64,000 nt of DNA from the NCBI GenBank assembly GCA_028768545.1, contig CP054838.1, positions 568,727 through 632,726 of the forward strand, given 5' to 3'. Origin of the DNA: Desulfobacter sp. Lineage in GTDB: Bacteria > Desulfobacterota > Desulfobacteria > Desulfobacterales > Desulfobacteraceae. The first letter of the stretch is position 1, and every line of letters begins with the position of its first letter. The notes under the pieces are model-generated. The model made no database searches and was not told the DNA's origin. It saw nothing but the letters and a program-made list of their open reading frames with translations. Shown here piece after piece: positions 27,742 to 37,073 of this stretch. Both the position numbers and the translations under genes were made by a program.

Positions 27742-28749
27742 TTAGGCTCCAATCTTATCCTTCTCTTCCTGTTCCGGTTTGTTGATCCAGGCTGCTTCTG
27801 GTAAAGCTGGTGGCCGAGGGATTTTCCCCTTAAAGCGTATTGGGTTTTTAATAAACGCCTCTTTCAAAGTTCTACAGCGAGACCCATAAATCTCTTTAGC
27901 AATGCCATAATGAAACTGTTCCGGGGTTACCAGGCCAATACCAGAATGGTAATGCTCTTTATTGTAGTATCCAAAGAAATCCTGGCAGAAGGCTCTTGTA
28001 TCCTCGATCGAACCAAAATGATTTGGAAATTTTGGACAATATTTCAATGTTTTAAACTGAGCTTCAGAGTAAGGATTATCATTGCTGACGTGCGGTCTGC
28101 TGTGGGTTTTGGTTACCCCTAAATCGACAAGAAGTTGGGCAACCCCTTTGGATTTCATACTGGCTCCCCGATTTGCATGAAGTCCAAGCTGACCGGGTAA
28201 TATATTTTGGTTTTCACAGGACTTCTCAATAAGCCTTTTGGCCAATGCTGTTTGTTCCCTATGGGCGACCATCCAGCCGACAACATACCTGCTGAAAATA
28301 TCCATGATTACATACAGATAGAAATAAGTCCATTTTGTGACACTTTTCAACTTGGTAATATCCCAGGACCAGACCTGATTCGGTCCTGTTGCCAGCAATT
28401 CAGTTTTTTTATATTTCGGGCGATTTACCTGCCGTCTTCGTTCCGGCACAGAACCATGTTCTTTGTGAAGAAGCCGATACATCGTTCTGATGGAACAATA
28501 GTATTCTCCTTTATCAAGAAGAGAAGCATAGACCTGGTATGGGGCCTGGTCTCGATACGTGTCCGAGTGAAGAATATCCAAAACCGTTTGTTGTTCATCA
28601 GGGTTCAAAGAAAGAGGAGAACTGCCCCGCTTTGATTTTACATGTTTTTTCGGAGAATAAAACCTATAAAAAGATGAACGAGGGACACCGAAAGCCTCAC
28701 ATGAAGGCTTTTTCCCAATATCGTAACTTAACGTTAGGGCGGCATTCAT
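27742..28749 (-). CDS. IS3-family OrfB (integrase domain) with mutated catalytic Asp
   Basis: This 335-residue rve-domain protein has VWSWDITKLK (first Asp), then LHANRGASM where the other two copies in this window have HADRG or HADRGAS, and NDNPYSEAQFKTLK (Glu). The second catalytic Asp is thus changed to Asn by one base (28173). The frame is otherwise intact, but the transposase should be inactive. Its ATG shares a base with the orfA stop (TGATG), a coupling used in IS3 elements. Confidence 0.93.
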   Translation of the reverse strand: MNAALTLSYDIGKKPSCEAFGVPRSSFYRFYSPKKHVKSKRGSSPLSLNPDEQQTVLDILHSDTYRDQAPYQVYASLLDKGEYYCSIRTMYRLLHKEHGSVPERRRQVNRPKYKKTELLATGPNQVWSWDITKLKSVTKWTYFYLYVIMDIFSRYVVGWMVAHREQTALAKRLIEKSCENQNILPGQLGLHANRGASMKSKGVAQLLVDLGVTKTHSRPHVSNDNPYSEAQFKTLKYCPKFPNHFGSIEDTRAFCQDFFGYYNKEHYHSGIGLVTPEQFHYGIAKEIYGSRCRTLKEAFIKNPIRFKGKIPRPPALPEAAWINKPEQEEKDKIGA

Positions 28750-29258
28750 CAGTCGTCTCCTTTGAGGTCGTCCAGATTTTGTTGGATTCCCAGGATCTGA
28801 GAAATTTTTTTTTGGGCTTCAATGATGAGTTCCGCCTGTTTTAACTTATGCTCTAATTTAGATTTTTCTTTTTGAAGTCTGGCGACCTCTGTTGCCAATG
28901 GGTTCTTCTCTTTGGATTTCCTCCCTCGCTTTCGAGGTGCCATGGCGTTGAGAAGTCCTTTATTCCGGGCTTTGCGCCAATCGGCTAAATTTGAAGAATA
29001 GAGGCCCTCTCTTCGAAGTATCCTACCTATTCCTCCGGATTCATTGCAGTTTTCAACCTCTTGGAGAATACGCAGTTTATAAGAAGCAGTGAAATTACGC
29101 CGGGGCTTTTTCTCAGGAACTTCAGGATCAGGGATTGAATCCTGTCCCCCCAAGGAGGCACCAATTCCAGTCGCCCTATGGGCTCCTTCCATTGGTGCCT
29201 CCTTGGGGGCTGCCTGTTTTTCGGACTCTGGTAGTGGGTTCATTTTTATCGGTTTCAT
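28749..29258 (-). CDS. IS3-family OrfA (helix-turn-helix)
   Basis: The 169-residue protein has a helix-turn-helix domain ([38 protein letters not shown]) and a C-terminal leucine-zipper-like coiled coil (VARLQKEKSKLEHKLKQAEL). The N-terminal 60 residues are an Ala/Pro/Glu-rich extension typical of this IS3 subgroup. It binds the element ends and is normally fused to OrfB by frameshifting. Confidence 0.93.
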   Translation of the reverse strand: MKPIKMNPLPESEKQAAPKEAPMEGAHRATGIGASLGGQDSIPDPEVPEKKPRRNFTASYKLRILQEVENCNESGGIGRILRREGLYSSNLADWRKARNKGLLNAMAPRKRGRKSKEKNPLATEVARLQKEKSKLEHKLKQAELIIEAQKKISQILGIQQNLDDLKGDD

Positions 29259-29330
29259 ATAAGTATTGCCTTACCCGCCCTACACTAATTTATCAAGGGG
29301 TAAGTGTCTCACTTATATTGTCACAGAGGG

Positions 29331-29719
29331 CAGAGAAGACTATGGTTAGCGTAATCTCCTTTTTGTAGAGCTTTTCTTTCATGGCGATAACTCCCTATTT
29401 AAAAGATGGATATCATTATGGCCTGAAGCAGACGCTGTCACACTTTTTGTGCTGCTAACGGCGTCAGACCGGTTTTCAGCCTTTAACCAGGTCAGGTGTT
29501 CCCTGCCCCATTGAGCATCCCAGACGGAAAAATAGTGTAAATAGAAAAATTAACCGCCTTTTGTTGATACGATAATACGCACAACAACGGACTATTGGTG
29601 TAGTAAAGGACAGGGGGGGAGACAATCGGCTCAAACCCGATTTTAAATGTAGGTGTTTTTGTGGGGCAAGATAGGGCCGGCACATAGGAAGATGTAGGTC
29701 GACAACCTACAGGCGGTGT
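29331..29719. other. Intergenic region without recognised features
   Basis: The 389 bases between the IS3 element and the response regulator are AT-rich in places. They contain short open frames on both strands but no motif, RNA or repeat that I can support. Confidence 0.5.
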
Positions 29720-30391
29720 TTAACCCGGCTGGGTACTGATCTGGCCTGTCTTTTCAAAGTGAACGGCACAGCGGACAAGTTCATTGGCATGCTTGAGGTT
29801 GAGTTTTTCCTTGATTCGTTCTCTGTAGGTGCCGATGGTTTTAATACTTAGAAAGAGGCGCTCGGCAATTTCCCGGGAGGAAAACCCTCTTCCGATGAGT
29901 TTAAACACCTGGAGTTCTCTGTCCGTAAGCCGGTCAACCGGGGTTTTTTCCCGGGCTTTGGGGGTGTCGGACATGGACAGGAGGATATGCTCTTTTACTT
30001 TTTCATTCAGATAAATTTTGCCGTCAAGCACATGGTGAATGGCCGTGACCACGGACTCCATGGCCTCTTGTTTCATGATATACCCCAGGGCACCGGCAGA
30101 CAGGGCCCGCTGGGCATAAAGATATTCATCGTGCATGGAGAGCACCAGCACCGGGATATGCTTGTGGTGCTGTTTGACATATTTAACCAGGTCAATCCCG
30201 TCTGACTGCTTCAGGGAAATATCGGCAATGATGAGATCAGGGTCCATCTCTTCGATTTCCAGAATCGCCTGGTCCACATCCTTGGCTTTTCCAAAGGCGG
30301 CAAGGTCGTGTTCCTGGTTTATGAGTTCGGCAAGTCCCAACCTGAATATGGGATGGTCCTCAACCAGCAGTATTTTGTTTTTATCCGGCAT
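29720..30391 (-). CDS. NarL/LuxR-type response regulator
   Basis: The 223-residue regulator has an N-terminal receiver domain (ILLVEDHPIFRLGLAELI, phospho-acceptor Asp in DLIIADISL, Lys in YIMKQEAM) and a C-terminal LuxR helix-turn-helix (LTDRELQVFKLIGRGFSSRE, IAERLFLSIKTIGTYRERIK). It is transcribed in the same direction as, and directly after, the histidine kinase 30453-32666, which is its likely partner. The target genes are unknown. Confidence 0.94.
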   Translation of the reverse strand: MPDKNKILLVEDHPIFRLGLAELINQEHDLAAFGKAKDVDQAILEIEEMDPDLIIADISLKQSDGIDLVKYVKQHHKHIPVLVLSMHDEYLYAQRALSAGALGYIMKQEAMESVVTAIHHVLDGKIYLNEKVKEHILLSMSDTPKAREKTPVDRLTDRELQVFKLIGRGFSSREIAERLFLSIKTIGTYRERIKEKLNLKHANELVRCAVHFEKTGQISTQPG

Positions 30392-30452
30392 ATTCCATCA
30401 ATATTAAAAATTTATTCACCGTACCACCATCTGTTTCAGAATGCCAGCGCTT

Positions 30453-32666
30453 TCAACTGCCTGGCTCGTTCAAGGCTGCAGCAGGCATGGTCAGCTTTAC
30501 CAGAGTCCCTTTTCCCCTGTCCCGGGAGATCACCAGGGAGGCGCCCACAATTTTTGCCCTGTAGTTCATTATCCTTAATCCCATGCCCTTGGACTCCGGA
30601 TCCGGATCGATGCCGTTGCCGTTGTCCTGGATGCCGAATTCAAACTGGTTGTCCTTGAGCGCCATTGAGATAATGATTTTATCGGCCCTGCCGTGGCGGA
30701 TGGCGTTGCGTACGGCTTCCCCTGCAATATGGTAGAGGTTGAGGGTGACCATGTGATTTTGGACCTTAAGCCCTTTTTCCTTTTGAAGACGGCAGTCCAC
30801 ATCATGGATCACCCGGGTATTGGTCACCAGGTCCTCAAGGGCGGCTTCAAGGCCGAGATTAAAATATACAGGGCAAAGCCCTCGGGCCAGGCGCCGGGTT
30901 TTGGATATGGCCTCTTTGATCAATTCTGAAATCCGGTCTGAGAGTTGTTCTGCATCAGGGGCGGTATGGTCTGCCTTTTGTTTTAATACTTTTACCAGGC
31001 CTTCAATGCCGATGAGATGGGGGCAAAGATCATCATGAAGATCGTTGCCGATGGCCTGGCGTTCCTTTTCCCCGGTTTCCATGATGGCCTTTTCAAGGTG
31101 TTTGACTTCAGAGACATCCCGGTGGATGATGACCGAGCCCAAGGGGTTGCCATTGCGGTCTCTGTACACCGATCCCCGGGTGGTGACATCCACAAGGCGT
31201 CCGTCCTTGGCCTTTCGCTTGGTTTCAAGCCTGGGGATAATTTCTCCGTTGAGGATGGAGCTGATCGCTTCCATGGTTTCTTTCCAATGGGCCTTGGGCA
31301 CAAAATGGTCCATTTTGTGTCCCATGCTGTCTTCAAGGGTGAATCCGAACACCTTGGTAAAGGCGGGATTCATATAGGTGACCATGCCGCTCATATCATA
31401 GACCACAATTGGATCAGGCACGGATTCCATGACAGAACGGTATTTTTCCTCGCTTTCGGTCAGGGCTTCCTGGGCCAGGCGTCTCTCGTTGATTTCTGCT
31501 AAAAGTTCCTTGTCATAGGCGGTCAAGCGATCCATAAACGAGTTGTAATAAAAGGTCAGTTCCCCCACCTCGTCACTGGATTCCATTTCAATGGCCCTGT
31601 TGGCAAACCCGCTCCCAATATCCTGTTTGAACCGGGTCATCAGGGATTTCAAAGGCTTTGTAATGGTATCGCTTAAAAAAACCGTAATGGGTATGAAAAT
31701 CACCAGGGCAGCCATGCCCACCAGGATGATGATCTGCTTGATGGCAAACAAAGGAGACCGGATTTCATCCAAATAGGAGGAAGAGGCAACGATCCATTCA
31801 TATTCAGGAATATAATTGAAAAAAACTAGTTTTTCCCTGAACCGTTTTTCCCCGGGATTTTTCCAGGAATAGACCAGCTTTCCGTTTTTTTTTTCAAGCA
31901 TGTCCTTGAAAAATTGGTCTGAAAACCGATTGTCATGGAATACATTGATCCCGGTGAGTTCCGGGTGGATAATCACGTTTCCCATGGTATCCATAACATA
32001 GGAGTACCCGGTTTGCCCAAATTTCAGGCTTAAAATATCGGTTTTAAAATCATTAATTTCCACCAGCTTGAGAAACTCTTTTCTATAGGAGGACACCGTG
32101 ATCATCCAGTCCCAGGGTGCAAAATAGTTTAGGTATAATGCCTTGGGCCGGGGGGCCTCGTCTCCCGGGTTCTGCCATTCATACTCAATATACCCGTTTT
32201 TCATGGCAATCATTTCCTGGACAAACCTGCGGTCTGAGATGTCCAGACCTTCCAATGATTTTTTCGGGTGCTTGATCACCCGGCCGTGGCCGTCCAGGAT
32301 GCAGATATACCCGCTGGAGCCGATGGTCTGACATAAAATGATATCGACAGCCCTTTCCCTGGCTTTCTGGCTAGAGATTTTGCCTTTTTGCGACAGCTGG
32401 TAAAGCCGCTGGATAATTTCATAATTTTTTTCCGCCACCCCTCTTAATCTGTTTTTTATCGAGACGGACACCGCTGTTTTTACTGAATTGTGAATGGCCG
32501 AGGTGGAGTTTTTTAATTCGCTTTCAATATTGGCCTCCACAGTCTGCTTGACAATGGAATAGATGATCAGGCTGGACAGGCTCATGATGACGATAAAGCA
32601 GGATGAATAAATGAAGAGCAGCTTGTGCCGGATGGGAAAGTTTTTGATCAGGTCAAAGGGATTCAT
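30453..32666 (-). CDS. dCache-HAMP-PAS sensor histidine kinase (HisKA_3 type)
   Basis: The 737-residue membrane kinase has a helix near residues 12-38 (LLFIYSSCFIVIMSLSSLII). A double Cache sensor domain follows to about residue 300, with two similar halves containing GYICILDGHGRVIKHPK and GYSYVMDTMGNVIIHPE. Then come a second helix (IIILVGMAALVIFIPITVF), HAMP, a PAS domain (VMESVPDPIVVYDMSGMVTY) and the HisKA_3 box with the phospho-His near residue 544 (GNDLHDDLCPHL). It ends in an ATPase domain with N box AVRNAIRHG and DNGNGIDP and MGLRIMNYRA. The signal is likely a small organic ligand, but it is not known. Confidence 0.95.
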   Translation of the reverse strand: MNPFDLIKNFPIRHKLLFIYSSCFIVIMSLSSLIIYSIVKQTVEANIESELKNSTSAIHNSVKTAVSVSIKNRLRGVAEKNYEIIQRLYQLSQKGKISSQKARERAVDIILCQTIGSSGYICILDGHGRVIKHPKKSLEGLDISDRRFVQEMIAMKNGYIEYEWQNPGDEAPRPKALYLNYFAPWDWMITVSSYRKEFLKLVEINDFKTDILSLKFGQTGYSYVMDTMGNVIIHPELTGINVFHDNRFSDQFFKDMLEKKNGKLVYSWKNPGEKRFREKLVFFNYIPEYEWIVASSSYLDEIRSPLFAIKQIIILVGMAALVIFIPITVFLSDTITKPLKSLMTRFKQDIGSGFANRAIEMESSDEVGELTFYYNSFMDRLTAYDKELLAEINERRLAQEALTESEEKYRSVMESVPDPIVVYDMSGMVTYMNPAFTKVFGFTLEDSMGHKMDHFVPKAHWKETMEAISSILNGEIIPRLETKRKAKDGRLVDVTTRGSVYRDRNGNPLGSVIIHRDVSEVKHLEKAIMETGEKERQAIGNDLHDDLCPHLIGIEGLVKVLKQKADHTAPDAEQLSDRISELIKEAISKTRRLARGLCPVYFNLGLEAALEDLVTNTRVIHDVDCRLQKEKGLKVQNHMVTLNLYHIAGEAVRNAIRHGRADKIIISMALKDNQFEFGIQDNGNGIDPDPESKGMGLRIMNYRAKIVGASLVISRDRGKGTLVKLTMPAAALNEPGS

Positions 32667-32708
32667 CCTGGCTCCTTTATCAAGAATGCGGCGTTTTGAA
32701 CGGTACGC

Positions 32709-32776
32709 GGTTCACAGGGCAACCTGAGTCTGGGGGGCGCAGAAGCCCCCCAATGGGGCTGAACCCCGGTAGCCCT
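32709..32776 (+). ncRNA. Possible GEMM (cyclic dinucleotide) riboswitch
   Basis: TTCACAGGGCAACC (from 32711), then GGGGCGCAGAAGCC, then a CCCC/GGGG arm and GGTAGCCCTGG resemble in order the CACAGGGCAAACC, GACGCAAAGCC and GGTAGC blocks of GEMM-I riboswitches, which sense c-di-GMP or cGAMP. The usual GNRA loop in the first arm is not clear. A terminator follows at once. No plus-strand gene lies downstream before the IS4 element. Confidence 0.45.
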
Positions 32777-32797
32777 GGAGATGGCGCCTCTCCTTTT
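32777..32797 (+). terminator. Terminator after the possible GEMM riboswitch
   Basis: GGAGA (32777-32781) pairs with TCTCC (32789-32793) around TGGCGCC and is followed by TTTT. The stem is short, but it is placed as an expression platform would be. Confidence 0.5.
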
Positions 32798-32866
32798 GTG
32801 TAACCCTGGGGTAAGGTTTAAAACTTCAAGCGGGAAAATTAGGTGACAAACAGAATCAACCGTTTT

Positions 32867-33016
32867 TCACTTGTCATCCGGACTTGGTTTTCGCCGGTCT
32901 TCTCCGCTGCGTTTTTCCTTTTCCGGCGGGATAAAATACTCAACAAATTTTTCTGACCTCTGGTCACTTGAATCCCGGCGATTTTTAGGGTTACGCCTTT
33001 CCGGCTTTCTTTTCAT
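32867..33016 (-). CDS. Small Arg-rich protein (49 residues)
   Basis: A complete short frame starts at ATG 33016 with GAGGT nine bases upstream and stops at 32867. The product begins MKRKPERRNPKNRRD and ends KRSGEDRRKPSPDDK, so it repeats an RR-x-x-DRR pattern. It has no signal or membrane segment and is highly charged. Similar short ERR/DRR proteins occur in Desulfobacterota, with no function known to me. A competing plus-strand frame over the same bases (32871-33125) has no ribosome-binding site and unlikely composition. Confidence 0.5.
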   Translation of the reverse strand: MKRKPERRNPKNRRDSSDQRSEKFVEYFIPPEKEKRSGEDRRKPSPDDK

Positions 33017-33189
33017 CAGCCTACCTCATCAAAATTATATTTGTCTGCTTTTTTTATTCATTCAGGACAGATTTAGCCCTAAAACGCCTGGTTTGTCAAA
33101 TAGATCATGGGATGATTTCTTATAAACTATTATTTATTTAAATATCGTTATATCAATTGACATGAAAATTTATTTATGTAATTTAGTTC

Positions 33190-34157
33190 AGTAGTGTCCG
33201 GTTAGGTTGTTGCATATAAAAAGCATCTAAAATCATTGAAAAAACAGTCTGTTTTGTGTTGACAAATGTGCGTGAAAATTTTTGTGCGCCTTGAAAATTT
33301 AACTCAAGGAGCTCAAATGACGCACATCTCAGTCCCTAAAAAACAACTACGGTCCCTGAACTTTGACAATTTCAGGTGCCCTCTGATAAAGTCACTTTCA
33401 AAAGCACCGGAATTACAATCTCGAGGAGACCGCCCTTTAAAAATGACATTCGAAGACCAGATAAATGCTTTGGTTTATTTCCATCTTCAGGAGCACAAGT
33501 CTGCCCGACATTTAATTCAGGATCTCAAGGAGAATGTTTTTGCTAAAGAAAATATTGCGCCAGACGGTGGTATCAGCCGTAGTAGTTTCTGTGAAGCCAT
33601 CAATCACAGGGGACTCGAACAACTGCAATTTATCTTTGAGGATCTTTATAAACAGGCTCTTGAGTGTCATCCGGGTGAACACGCCGAGTTAGGAGAGTTG
33701 GTTTCCATTGACGGTAGTCTCATAAATGCAGTCCTTTCAATGCACTGGGCGAACTACAGAAAAGGAAGTAAAAAAGCCAAAGTACATTGCGGATTTGACA
33801 TTAATCACGGAATCCCAAACAAAATCTTTTTGACTGAAGGCAACGGCGCTGAACGCACTTTTGTTCCCAAAATACTTTCCAAGGGGCAAACAGGTGTTAT
33901 GGATCGTGGATATCAATCCCATAAAGAATTTGACCTGCTTCAGGAGCAAGGCAAACATTTTGTCTGCCGTATAAAAACCAGGACAACAAGAACAATTATT
34001 GATAACCACGAGACCCCTTCCGACAGCTACATTTTTTATGATGCACTGGTTAAACTTGGTACTCCGAATCAAAACCAGACGAAAAGGCCTGTTCGGGTTG
34101 TTGGCTATAAAATTGCTGGCGTCAAATACTATGTGGCAACTGACAGGCATGATTTAA
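33190..34157 (+). mobile_element. IS4-family element copy 2, 5' half
   Basis: The left end is AGTAGTGTCCGGTTAGGTTG at about 33190. The element runs to 34157, where the IS6 copy 2 begins. It complements copy 1 (3131-3973), which keeps the other half, but both share the middle 500 bases, so they are separate copies each cut by an IS6 element. Confidence 0.85.
33317..34157 (+). pseudogene. IS4-family transposase, C-terminus lost
   Basis: The start ATG 33317 has AAGGAG upstream. The N-terminus (MTHISVPKKQLRSLNFDNF) and the first two catalytic Asp regions (SIDGSLINAVL, GVMDRGYQSH) are present. The frame is cut after TDRHDL by the IS6 element, which removes the Y-R-E-K motif with the catalytic Glu. 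The frame then runs 17 codons into IS6 sequence. Confidence 0.9.
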
Positions 34158-34994
34158 GGTTCTGTTGCAAAAAATTATTAATGTCTGATACAAGTCCGTT
34201 TTGGCACTAATTTGTTTGCAGAGAGATAGTATGAAAAATGAAAACCCTTTCAAGTGGCGTCATTATGAAAAAGAAATCATCCTGTTGAATGTTCGCTGGT
34301 ATCTGAGATATCAACTGAGTTACAGGAATCTGGAAGAGATGATGCAAGAACGGGGCTTGTCTGTGGATCACAGTACCATTTACCGATGGGTTCAGCGCTA
34401 TGCTCCTGAAATGGAAAAGCGAAGCAGGAAGTATCTGCGGCAATCAAATGATTCTTACCGTATTGATGAAACATATATCAAGGTGCGGGGGAAAATGAAG
34501 TATCTTTACCGAGCGGTCGATTCCCGTGGAAATACCATCGATTTTCTTCTTCGCAGCAGACGTAATATGGAATCTGCCAAACGATTTTTTAAAAAGATGC
34601 TGCGAGCTTCCAATAGCTCCAGACCTCGGGTTCTGAGTGTTGACGGAAATCCTGCATATCCTCCGGCAGTAAAGGCTTTGAAAGAAAAAAAGCTTCTGAA
34701 TAAGGACTGTATCCTAAGACAGAATAAATATCTGAACAATATTATTGAGCAAGACCACCGGTTTATCAAAAAGCTTGTCAGAGCTGGTATGGGGTTCAAG
34801 ACATTTCATTCTGCCTGGCGGACGCTAAAAGGCTATGAAATTATGAACATGATCAGAAAAGGACAAGTTAAAAATATTAGGAAGGGAGAAATTTTAAAGC
34901 AGAAAGAATTCGTCGAAAATCTGTTTTCTTATGCTGCGTAAATTTTACGCCTGAACGATCTCTTTGTCCTGGAAATATTTTTTGCAACAGAACC
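34158..34994 (+). mobile_element. IS6/IS26-like element copy 2
   Basis: This complete 837-bp element has inverted ends GGTTCTGTTGCAAAAAA and its complement TTTTTTGCAACAGAACC. The left flank is the IS4 front half and the right flank an IS3 back half, and the octamers TGATTTAA and GAACAAAC do not match. It therefore marks a deletion or recombination junction between two other elements. Confidence 0.94.
34231..34941 (+). CDS. IS6-family transposase, intact
   Basis: The start at ATG 34231 (MKNENPFKWRHYEKEIILL) matches the family. An ATG-type frame from 34201 would add ten residues from the element's leader. The 236 residues contain an N-terminal helix-turn-helix (YRNLEEMMQERGLSVDHSTI, YRWVQRYAPE) and the DDE residues in RIDETYIKVRGK, SVDGNPAYPP and NIIEQDHRFIK. 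It appears functional and could mobilise copy 1. Confidence 0.96.
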   Translation: MKNENPFKWRHYEKEIILLNVRWYLRYQLSYRNLEEMMQERGLSVDHSTIYRWVQRYAPEMEKRSRKYLRQSNDSYRIDETYIKVRGKMKYLYRAVDSRGNTIDFLLRSRRNMESAKRFFKKMLRASNSSRPRVLSVDGNPAYPPAVKALKEKKLLNKDCILRQNKYLNNIIEQDHRFIKKLVRAGMGFKTFHSAWRTLKGYEIMNMIRKGQVKNIRKGEILKQKEFVENLFSYAA

Positions 34995-35510
34995 GAACAA
35001 ACAGCATTGGCCAAAAAGCTAATTGAAAAGTCCTGTGAAAACCAGAAGATATTACCCGGTCAGCTTGGGCGACATGCAGATCGGGGAGCCAGTATGAAAT
35101 CCAAAGGGGTTGCCCAGCTTCTTGTCGATTTAGGGGTAACCAAAACCCACAGTCGACCACATGTCAGCAATGATAACCCATACTCTGAAGCCCAGTTTAA
35201 AACATTGAAATATTGTCCACAATTTCCCAAAACTTTTGGTGCTATTCAGGATGCAAGAGCCTTCTGCCAGGATTTTTTTGGATACTACAACAAAGAGCAT
35301 TACCATTCTGGTATTGGCCTGGTAACCCCAGAACAATTTCATTCTGGTATTGCTAAAGATATTTATGAATCTCGCTGCCGAACATTGGAGGATGCATTTA
35401 TTCAAAACCCAAAACGATTTAAGGGAAAAATACCGAGGCCATCGGCTTTACCAGAAGAAGCCTGGATTAACAAACCGGAACAAAAAGAGAAGGATATTAT
35501 TGGAGCTTAA
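34995..35510 (+). pseudogene. IS3-family OrfB fragment
   Basis: The fragment begins in EQTALAKKLIEKSCENQ and runs to the native end KEKDIIGA. It keeps the second Asp (GRHADRGASM) and the Glu region (NDNPYSEAQFKTLK) but lacks the first Asp and everything before it. It cannot function. Confidence 0.9.
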
Positions 35511-35550
35511 TTTTAGGCAGAGAGTGTCTCATTGTCATTGACACATTCCG
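34995..35550 (+). mobile_element. IS3-family element copy 2, 3' fragment
   Basis: Only the last third of the element is left, cut on the left by IS6 copy 2 at 34994. The right end ACACATTCCG (to 35550) matches the ends of copies 1 and 3. The 74 bases from here to IS256 copy C contain no recognised gene. Confidence 0.88.
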
Positions 35551-35624
35551 TTGAATGCTGCTATGGATATCAAATATCTGGAGGAAGTTATGTTTGGATG
35601 ATACTTGAACCAATCAAAACTATA

Positions 35625-37073
35625 GAGGGCGTTCAAAATTCTGTGTCAGTTGAATGAAAGCTGATATACTCAGCTAAATAAGGAGAACTGACATGACCGA
35701 AGAAAACACCGAATTTGATTTTCAAAAAGCCCTTAAAGGCATCCAGGAAGGTAAACCCTTCACAGGTAAGGGCGGCGTCCTTACATCATTAATCAAAAAT
35801 CTTGCTGAAGCTGCTCTTGAAGGAGAGTTGGCGTCCCATCTCGGGCAGGAAGTTTCTGCCAACCGCCGTAATGGAAAAAGCAAAAAGACCATTAAATCCC
35901 TGGATGGTAAATTTGAGCTGGAAACCCCGCGTGACAGGGCCGGAACCTTCTCTCCACAGATCGTCAAAAAACATCAGACAACGCTCAGCGATGAAATTGA
36001 AAGAAAGATAATAGCCCTTTACGGCCTGGGCATGAGTTATAATGATATGGCTTCCCATTTACAGGAAATCTATGGACTTGAGATTTCAAATGCCACTCTG
36101 AGCACCATTACCGATAAAATCATCCATACCGTCAAAGAATGGCAGGCCAGGCCGTTGGAAAATGTGTACCCAATCGTATGGCTTGATGCCATACATTATA
36201 AAGTACGAGAAAACGGAAAGGTCGGCAGCAAAGCCGTTTACACAATTCTTGGGGTGAATATCGAGGGCCGCAAAGAGGTTCTTGGGCTGTACATATCCGA
36301 GAATGAGGGTGCGAACTTCTGGCTGCAGGTGTTAACAGACCTTTCAAACCGAGGGGTAAAAGATATCCTGATTGCCTGTGTTGATGGTCTAAAAGGTTTT
36401 CCCGAGGCCATTGAGACCATATTCCCGGACACAGAAGTTCAAGTCTGCGTAGTCCACCAGATCCGAAATTCATTGAAATACGTTGGTTCCAAAAATAAAA
36501 AGGAATTTATGGCAGATCTAAAACGTGTTTATAAAGCGGTCAATAAGGATCTGGCCGAAGAAGAACTGGATATCTTGGAAAATAAATGGAATGACAAATA
36601 CCCGATTGTGATAAATCCTGGCGGAACAACTGGGAACGCCTCAGTCATTTCTTTAAATATCCAGAAGAGATTCGACGGATAATATACACCACAAATACCA
36701 TTGAGGCTGTGCATCGACAGTTTCGAAAACTGACCAAAACAAAGGGATCATTCCCGAACCAGGACAGCCTGTTAAAGCTGCTTACATGGGGATCCAGAAC
36801 GCCAGTAAAAAATGGACAATGCCGATTCAAAATTGGTCACTGACAATTTCCCAGTTGGCAATTTTCTTTGAAGGCCGGCTGGATAAAGAGCTGGGAATTT
36901 GATAGGGATTTATTTACAGATGGAAAAGATGGTTCCAGGAACTCCACTCCAGCAAAAGTCAACTCCTCCGACGTGGCTGATTGAAGGCCCATTCTCGGAC
37001 CTGACTTTTACTTCCGCTGGCGCTGAGGCAGATCCGGGAACCGAAACCGTGACACAGAATTCTGAACATTCCC
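35625..37073 (+). mobile_element. IS256-family element copy C
   Basis: This copy is 1449 bp, two bases shorter than the others because of two single-base deletions in its transposase. Its right flank GAAAAAAC (37074-37081) continues into the back half of fetB and is the partner of the flank of copy B. The left flank AAACTATA matches nothing else here. Confidence 0.94.
35693..36902 (+). pseudogene. IS256-family transposase with two frameshifts
   Basis: The frame is intact to IVINPGG, where one A is missing near 36613 (others have GATAAAATCC). The frame then runs to a stop at 36682. A second base, a T near 36783, is also missing. The third catalytic residue lies beyond the first frameshift, so the copy is inactive in cis. 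It also differs from copy B by ELASHLG for ELESHLG and by EVQVCVV for EVQLCVV. Confidence 0.92.

Larger units (their letters stand above)
27702..29330 (-). mobile_element. IS3-family element copy 1
   Basis: The ends contain TGTGTCAATGACAATGAGAC and, read inward from the right, TGTGACAATATAAGTGAGAC. The outer limits CGGAA and GAGGG are taken from copy 3, where a CAG duplication fixes them. Here the flanks GCA and CAG do not match. The element holds orfA and orfB in the normal IS3 order. Its flanks suggest recombination after insertion. Confidence 0.88.

Noticed and set aside
32871..33125. 84-residue plus-strand frame
   Set aside because: No ribosome-binding site, and it lies opposite the better supported 49-residue gene. 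Its composition is Phe/Ser-rich as in an antisense shadow.
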